Positions 14,140 through 17,516 of a stretch of DNA of 17,516 bases are shown here, in pieces (position 1 is the first letter of the stretch; each line of letters opens with the position of its first letter). Under the pieces are notes generated by a model, which did not search any database, was not told where the DNA came from, and saw nothing but the letters and a program-made list of their open reading frames with translations. The DNA lies in assembly GCA_024640385.1 (NCBI GenBank), contig JAHEFC010000023.1, positions 1 to 17,516 on the forward strand, given 5' to 3'. The position numbers and the translations under genes are program-made. Source of the stretch: Sphingobacteriales bacterium (GTDB lineage: Bacteria; Bacteroidota; Bacteroidia; Chitinophagales; Chitinophagaceae).

Positions 14140-14151
14140 ATCCATATGGAT
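14140..14151. repeat. 12-bp perfect palindrome ATCCATATGGAT
   Basis: A perfect palindrome in the 204-bp divergent gap between the DUF1259 gene and the small exported protein gene. It is about 50 bases upstream of the DUF1259 start. It could be a dimeric regulator site, but no second copy was found and chance is possible. Confidence 0.25.
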
Positions 14152-14256
14152 TGTTAAATCCTCTATTCTTACCAGGAAACCGGCAGCAATAGCTCTGTTC
14201 GTCGCAACATTACGCGGTTATGTCTCATTTGATCCAACCAGCATGATTTACGGGTA

Positions 14257-14264
14257 TACATTTG
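14257..14264 (+). promoter_or_regulatory. Putative -7 promoter box (TACATTTG)
   Basis: TACATTTG matches TAnnTTTG exactly and ends 30 bases before the ATG at 14295. The nearest TTTG upstream (14228-14231) is 25 bases away, longer than the usual 19-21, so the -33 element is uncertain. Confidence 0.4.
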
Positions 14265-14294
14265 AGTAGAATTTAAAACATTAAAATATATACC

Positions 14295-14720
14295 ATGAAA
14301 AAGATTATTTATCCAATCGTTGCTGCACTGGTTCTTTCAGGTGTTTCAGCATTTGCACAAACCATCACATCTGATGATTGCTGTGGTAAAGCTACAACCA
14401 GGGAATTGAAGATGTCCGGTCATAATACCGTGTATCTGCACGATCAGCATAAAGTACATGAGGGTACCGCCCTAACAGGTCAATTCCATCCGGTTGTACA
14501 AAACGAAGGTTCGGGATCATCATCTTTCGTATTAAGCCCTATTGACATGTTAGATTCATTGGCCCAGCTCAGTGATGAACAGATCGACAGCAGGTTCAGC
14601 AGGGAGGAAACAACTATTGAAATGTCCAATAGCACTGAAGGAGATGAATTTGTAACCAATCAGTTTTATGCTGAGAATGAGCCTGCGTTTGCCCGCCAGT
14701 TAACGCAGAAGTCAAATTAA
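14295..14720 (+). CDS. Small exported protein of unknown function
   Basis: The 141-residue protein has a clear signal peptide: MKKIIYPIVAALVLSGVSAFA with cleavage before Q22. The mature chain of about 120 residues begins TITSDDCCGK, with an adjacent cysteine pair (C28, C29), and contains several histidines between 43 and 65 (SGHNTVYLHDQHKVHE). It is polar and acidic, has no further hydrophobic segment, and is low in predicted order towards the Ser/Glu-rich C-terminus. I do not recognise a family. It stands alone, divergent from the DUF1259 gene and followed by a long perfect hairpin. The cysteine and histidine content might allow metal binding, but this is only a guess. Confidence 0.7.
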   Translation: MKKIIYPIVAALVLSGVSAFAQTITSDDCCGKATTRELKMSGHNTVYLHDQHKVHEGTALTGQFHPVVQNEGSGSSSFVLSPIDMLDSLAQLSDEQIDSRFSREETTIEMSNSTEGDEFVTNQFYAENEPAFARQLTQKSN

Positions 14721-14733
14721 ACTCAATTCGGTT

Positions 14734-14757
14734 ATATGGCCTGTTAGCAGGCCATAT
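14734..14757 (+). terminator. Perfect 10-bp hairpin after the small exported protein gene
   Basis: ATATGGCCTG and CAGGCCATAT pair perfectly around the four-base loop TTAG, starting 13 bases past the stop at 14720. No T-run follows on either strand, so it is either an imperfect intrinsic terminator or a transcript 3'-end stabiliser. The rest of the gap up to 14962 holds no gene that I can support. Confidence 0.5.
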
Positions 14758-14962
14758 GCCATTGCTGATAGCCGGTTCACATGATCATTTTCTGTTTTCA
14801 TCATTCTTTTTACGTGGGGAGCTGATCCGGAAATTTTGCAACAAATGCCGCACCCAATGACCGATTTTGTTTCATAACTTCATGAGCATTTCATTTTGAT
14901 CATATCGGTTGAAATGCGATTCTGCGAAAAAGGTATTTCAATTAAACGCTAAAATCGGTTTT

Positions 14963-15241
14963 ATGGATAACAAAAAAGTTTTACTGGGTTTCTTAGGTGG
15001 CCTGGCAGTTGGGGCTATTGCAGGAATTTTATTGGCTCCGGACAAAGGGTCCAATACGAGGAAGGCGATCATGGATATGGCAGGTGATGTGACAGATGCG
15101 GTGGAAAACAGTATCCATGATGCACTGGACAGGGTCAAGGAAAAATATGCGGATGCAGTAAAAGAAGGAGAGCAACTGGCTGAAAAAGCTGTTGCTGCGA
15201 TGAATGAAATGAAAGGCGAGGCTTCAAGTAAACTTTCATGA
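14963..15241 (+). CDS. YtxH domain-containing membrane-anchored protein
   Basis: The 92-residue protein starts from the ATG at 14963 (MDNKKVLLGF). A TTG 54 bases upstream is in frame, but the extra residues are not family-like. One N-terminal transmembrane helix, GFLGGLAVGAIAGILLAP (residues 9-26), is followed by the YtxH signature LLAPDKGSNTRK. An amphipathic helix with a heptad-like pattern follows, rich in Ala, Lys and Glu, to the end. It is anchored in the inner membrane with the helical tail probably in the cytoplasm. YtxH and the related ElaB/YqjD proteins are linked to stress and stationary-phase membrane functions. It leads a three-gene run (24 bp to the next gene) resembling the layout of yqjD-yqjE-yqjK. 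Confidence 0.85.
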   Translation: MDNKKVLLGFLGGLAVGAIAGILLAPDKGSNTRKAIMDMAGDVTDAVENSIHDALDRVKEKYADAVKEGEQLAEKAVAAMNEMKGEASSKLS

Positions 15242-15265
15242 GGAAACTGCATACCCAATAATAAT

Positions 15266-15613
15266 ATGTCTGAAATCATCAATGAAATAAGATCGTATGC
15301 GAACCTGACCAGGCAATACTTTGATGTTAAGGTGGAAATGATCAGGGTCAAGTCCAAGATCGCGATCTCCAGCTTCGTCAGTTCTATGATCATAGGGATG
15401 ATCATAGCCGTCCTGGTTGGAGTGGCATTGATCTTCGTTAGTTTCGGATTAGCCCATACGATAGGGCAGAAATTAGGCGATCCTGCCTACGGATATTATA
15501 TTGTTGGCGGAGGATACTTTGTGATAGGTATCTTAGTTTTCGTCCTCGGACGGGCATTCCTGAAAAAGTATATCCAGAATGAGATCATCAGTAAGTTGGA
15601 TGAGGAATTATGA
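15266..15613 (+). CDS. DUF1469 / phage_holin_3_6-type membrane protein (YqjE-like)
   Basis: The 115-residue inner-membrane protein has a cytoplasmic helix at the start (MSEIINEIRSYANLTRQYFD, then VEMIRVKSK), followed by two transmembrane helices at about 34-64 (SSFVSSMIIGMIIAVLVGVAL) and 76-98 (YYIVGGGYFVIGILVFVLG). A charged tail, FLKKYIQNEIISKLDEEL, closes it. This is the architecture of the YqjE/DUF1469 group, often labelled holin-like although there is no phage context here. It overlaps the next gene by four bases (ATGA), so translation is coupled. Role in envelope or stress physiology is inferred from the neighbours. Confidence 0.83.
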   Translation: MSEIINEIRSYANLTRQYFDVKVEMIRVKSKIAISSFVSSMIIGMIIAVLVGVALIFVSFGLAHTIGQKLGDPAYGYYIVGGGYFVIGILVFVLGRAFLKKYIQNEIISKLDEEL

Positions 15614-15942
15614 AAAAATCAGATCACCTTTCAGCCAATCAGCAGAAGCTTGCAGAGCTTTCGGAAAAGGAACTCCTTTTAAAAGAGCAATTGAAAACCC
15701 TTGCCGCTGATATCCAGAAGAAGGCAACTCCCATGGGGATTGCAAAAGATGTGATGTCTGATATGTTTCAGACTAAAAGCGGTGCTGCAAGCACAGCAAA
15801 AGCTGCATTGGGCTTGGGTGCCTCTTTAGTTGCAGGAAACCTGATCAGAAAACAACAGCAGTTGAGCCTGGTGGGTAAGGTGACCGGACTGGCAGTAGGA
15901 TTCCTCATCAACCGGATAGCCAAAATGCGTAAAAAACATTGA
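15610..15942 (+). CDS. Small helical protein of unknown function (YqjK-like position)
   Basis: The 110-residue protein has a coiled-coil-like N-terminal half: NQQKLAELSEKELLLKEQLK (10-29), Leu/Lys/Glu-rich. A small-residue-rich segment follows, GAASTAKAALGLGASLVAGN (58-77), and then a hydrophobic helix VGKVTGLAVGFLINRIAKM (88-106) with a basic end. The last two segments could associate with the membrane. I do not recognise a named family. Its start overlaps the DUF1469 stop by four bases, and it is the third gene of the YtxH-DUF1469 run, the place occupied by yqjK in enterobacteria. The relation is positional, not shown by sequence. Confidence 0.75.
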   Translation: MKKSDHLSANQQKLAELSEKELLLKEQLKTLAADIQKKATPMGIAKDVMSDMFQTKSGAASTAKAALGLGASLVAGNLIRKQQQLSLVGKVTGLAVGFLINRIAKMRKKH

Positions 15943-15965
15943 CCCCTGACAGGGATCAAATAATA

Positions 15966-15997
15966 AAAGCCAGCCCTGAGCAAAACGGGCTGGCTTT
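15966..15997. terminator. Bidirectional Rho-independent terminator
   Basis: AAAGCCAGCCC (15966-15976) pairs perfectly with GGGCTGGCTTT (15987-15997) around a ten-base loop. The plus side is followed by CTTGTT and the minus side by TATTATTT, with an A/T-rich base on both sides. It lies between the convergent genes ending at 15942 and 16019 and should serve both. Confidence 0.9.
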
Positions 15998-16018
15998 CTT
16001 GTTAAAACAATATGACAA

Positions 16019-17516
16019 TTACTTCATGTATTTGTTGTACCAATCAATATGCTTTTTGTATCTGTGTACAATATAACTGGGCACACGTACACCATGATGC
16101 TGCCCGGGATAGATCACCAGTTCTGTAGGGATGCCGGTTGATTTAAAAGCCTGGTACATCTGTTCTGCACCGATCACCGGCACATTAAAATCATCTTCAC
16201 TGGCCATGAATACAGTTGGTGTTTTGATCTGCTCTACTTTATAGAACGGATATGAAAGATCCAACCATTTTTTCGGATTCTTCCAGGGCTTACCCAGCTC
16301 TTCTTCATACTGGGTGATATACTGATCAGAACCGTACATAGAGAGTTGAAGTGAGCTTCCGGCGCCGCTTACTGCAGCCTTGAACCTGCTGTCAGTAGCA
16401 ATCGTATAGTTGGTCAGGATACCACCATAACTCCAACCGCCAATGCCAAGTTTGTTTGCGTCTGCAATACCCATTTTGATCAGGTGATCGGCTACGCCAA
16501 CAATATCCTTTACTTCTTTATTACCCCAATCGCCATAGATCGCTTTGGTGTATGCAATGCCTCTTCCGCTACTGCCCCTGTAATTCACGGCAGCTACGGC
16601 AAAGCCGGCACCTGCAAGGATCTGCCTGCTCATGTCAAATGCATATTGATCCTGCGCTACGGGGCCACCATGAATGAAAAGAACCAGTGGAAGATTTTTT
16701 GCCGAACTGTCAGGCAGGTAAAGTATCCCCGATACCTGGTTCTTGTCGACCGACATGGCTTCAAATCCTTTTACATAGATAGGCTTAAGCGGAGCCAGGA
16801 ATTCAGCGGAAATATTTGTCAGCCTGCTGAAACTATTTCCTTTCCTGATATAGATCTCGTTCGGCGTGTCTTTGTCTCCATACAGTGCTACCATCTGGCC
16901 ACTGCTGTTCATATCCATCGAAGCATAAACCCCCATTTCATTGGTCAGGTTTCGGTTCGTATTCTTTGCAATATCAAATTCAGTAATGTTTTGTTTCCTG
17001 TCGTCTTCTACCAGGGCATAGATGAATTTGCTGTCATTCGACCAGACCGGGCTTTCTATAGACCTGTCTATGGCCGAGGAAATATTTGTGATCTTTTTTG
17101 AAGGGATATGATAAAGATGAAGCTGGTTAAGCTCGTACATGGAAAAATTTCCTTCGCCGGTGGATTGCGTGAAGGAGATATATTGATCATCAGGACTGAA
17201 CTCAGGGCCATAGTTGGGTCCTTTGAAGGTGGTGAGCTGCTGGGATTGTTTGGTTGCCAGATCCATCAGGAAAATATCGCTATTGGCATTCCTGTCGGGG
17301 TCTTCTGAGATATTGCTTACATAAGCGATCATTTTGCCATCGTGGCTGATGGAGGCATTGGCCTGGTTTTTATCGCCTTTGGTAAGGGTATCGAGTTTTT
17401 TTGTTTTCAGGTCGAATACATAAAGATGCGTTTTACGGTTATCGAGATAACCATCAACATCATCCTTGAAATGATAACGGTTGATTTCATAGGGTTTCCT
17501 GATCTTGGTCTTAGCC
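16019..17516 (-). CDS. S9 family (prolyl oligopeptidase) serine peptidase, N-terminus outside window
   Basis: The minus-strand frame runs from the stop at 16019 to the window end without interruption, about 498 residues. An internal Met at 17332 is not the start, since family-typical sequence continues upstream of it (PYEINRYHFKDDVDGYLD, THLYVFDLKTKK). The N-terminal part is a beta-propeller with repeated strands such as GPNYGPEFSPDDQYISF and ESPVWSNDSKFIYAL. The C-terminal alpha/beta hydrolase has the oxyanion region LVLFIHGGP, the nucleophile in GGWSYGG (serine codon 16430-16432), the aspartate in ASEDDFNVPV, and the histidine in PGQHHGVRVP. The catalytic triad is complete. It probably cleaves oligopeptides or acyl-aminoacyl peptides and may be exported, but the signal peptide lies outside the window. 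It is convergent with the YtxH cluster. Confidence 0.93.
   Translation of the reverse strand, partial: AKTKIRKPYEINRYHFKDDVDGYLDNRKTHLYVFDLKTKKLDTLTKGDKNQANASISHDGKMIAYVSNISEDPDRNANSDIFLMDLATKQSQQLTTFKGPNYGPEFSPDDQYISFTQSTGEGNFSMYELNQLHLYHIPSKKITNISSAIDRSIESPVWSNDSKFIYALVEDDRKQNITEFDIAKNTNRNLTNEMGVYASMDMNSSGQMVALYGDKDTPNEIYIRKGNSFSRLTNISAEFLAPLKPIYVKGFEAMSVDKNQVSGILYLPDSSAKNLPLVLFIHGGPVAQDQYAFDMSRQILAGAGFAVAAVNYRGSSGRGIAYTKAIYGDWGNKEVKDIVGVADHLIKMGIADANKLGIGGWSYGGILTNYTIATDSRFKAAVSGAGSSLQLSMYGSDQYITQYEEELGKPWKNPKKWLDLSYPFYKVEQIKTPTVFMASEDDFNVPVIGAEQMYQAFKSTGIPTELVIYPGQHHGVRVPSYIVHRYKKHIDWYNKYMK

Noticed and set aside
14909..14962. Upstream TTG start for the YtxH protein
   Set aside because: The extra 18 residues are polar and place charged sequence before the membrane helix; MDNKKVLLGF is the usual family start.
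15266..15613. Phage or prophage holin
   Set aside because: The holin label comes from the profile name; there are no phage genes nearby and the neighbours are YtxH-type envelope proteins.
16484..17101. Plus-strand open frame of 205 codons
   Set aside because: Antisense to the S9 peptidase, whose catalytic and propeller motifs are clear; no independent evidence for coding.
1..17516. CRISPR arrays, tRNA/rRNA genes, insertion sequences, attachment sites
   Set aside because: No regularly spaced repeats, cloverleaf-like stretches, rRNA-like sequence, transposase frames or terminal inverted repeats were seen by reading.

Overview
The window looks like chromosomal DNA of a Bacteroidota bacterium, most likely of the Chitinophagaceae or a near relative. 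The evidence is gene content (TonB-dependent receptor with a carboxypeptidase-regulatory-like N-terminus, S9 peptidase, DUF1259, GMC oxidoreductase, YtxH and GDCCVxC proteins), weak Shine-Dalgarno sequences, and promoter boxes that fit the Bacteroidota TTTG/TAnnTTTG form. The family placement is inference. I see no rRNA, tRNA, CRISPR array, transposase or phage structural gene. The window holds 18 complete genes and two genes cut by its edges.

Left part (1-2124, minus strand): the N-terminus of a ClC-type chloride channel (cut by the window edge), a two-domain protein joining a glucosyl-3-phosphoglycerate-synthase-like glycosyltransferase to a HAD phosphatase, and a small exported Cys/His protein with its own hairpin terminator.

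Second block (2291-6477, plus strand): an exported concanavalin/DUF1080-like protein, then a tightly packed run of a GMC oxidoreductase, a DUF1330 protein, a GyrI-like ligand-binding protein and a PhzF-family protein (gaps of 13, 14 and 3 bp after the oxidoreductase). This may be a small oxidative-metabolism operon. Its substrate is not evident; the DUF1080-like/GMC pair recalls 3-keto-sugar chemistry.

Third block (6467-10997): a TonB-dependent receptor (minus) is divergent from an ArsR-rhodanese fusion regulator and an MFS transporter (plus), with a Cys-rich GDCCVxC protein next door (minus). The 153-bp divergent gap contains a well-formed promoter with repeated GAATAG/CTATTC elements lying across it, a likely autoregulatory operator. 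This is the best candidate for a coherent regulated system here, perhaps sensing sulfur species or metals.

Fourth block (11048-14720): a PaiA-like GNAT acetyltransferase, a MazG-like pyrophosphohydrolase with a THUMP-domain rRNA methyltransferase, a tandem-repeat DUF1259 exported protein, and a small exported protein of unknown role.

Right part (14963-17516): a three-gene membrane/stress-type cluster (YtxH, DUF1469, small helical protein) similar in layout to enterobacterial yqjD-yqjE-yqjK, closed by a strong bidirectional terminator shared with a convergent S9 prolyl-oligopeptidase-family gene that runs off the window.
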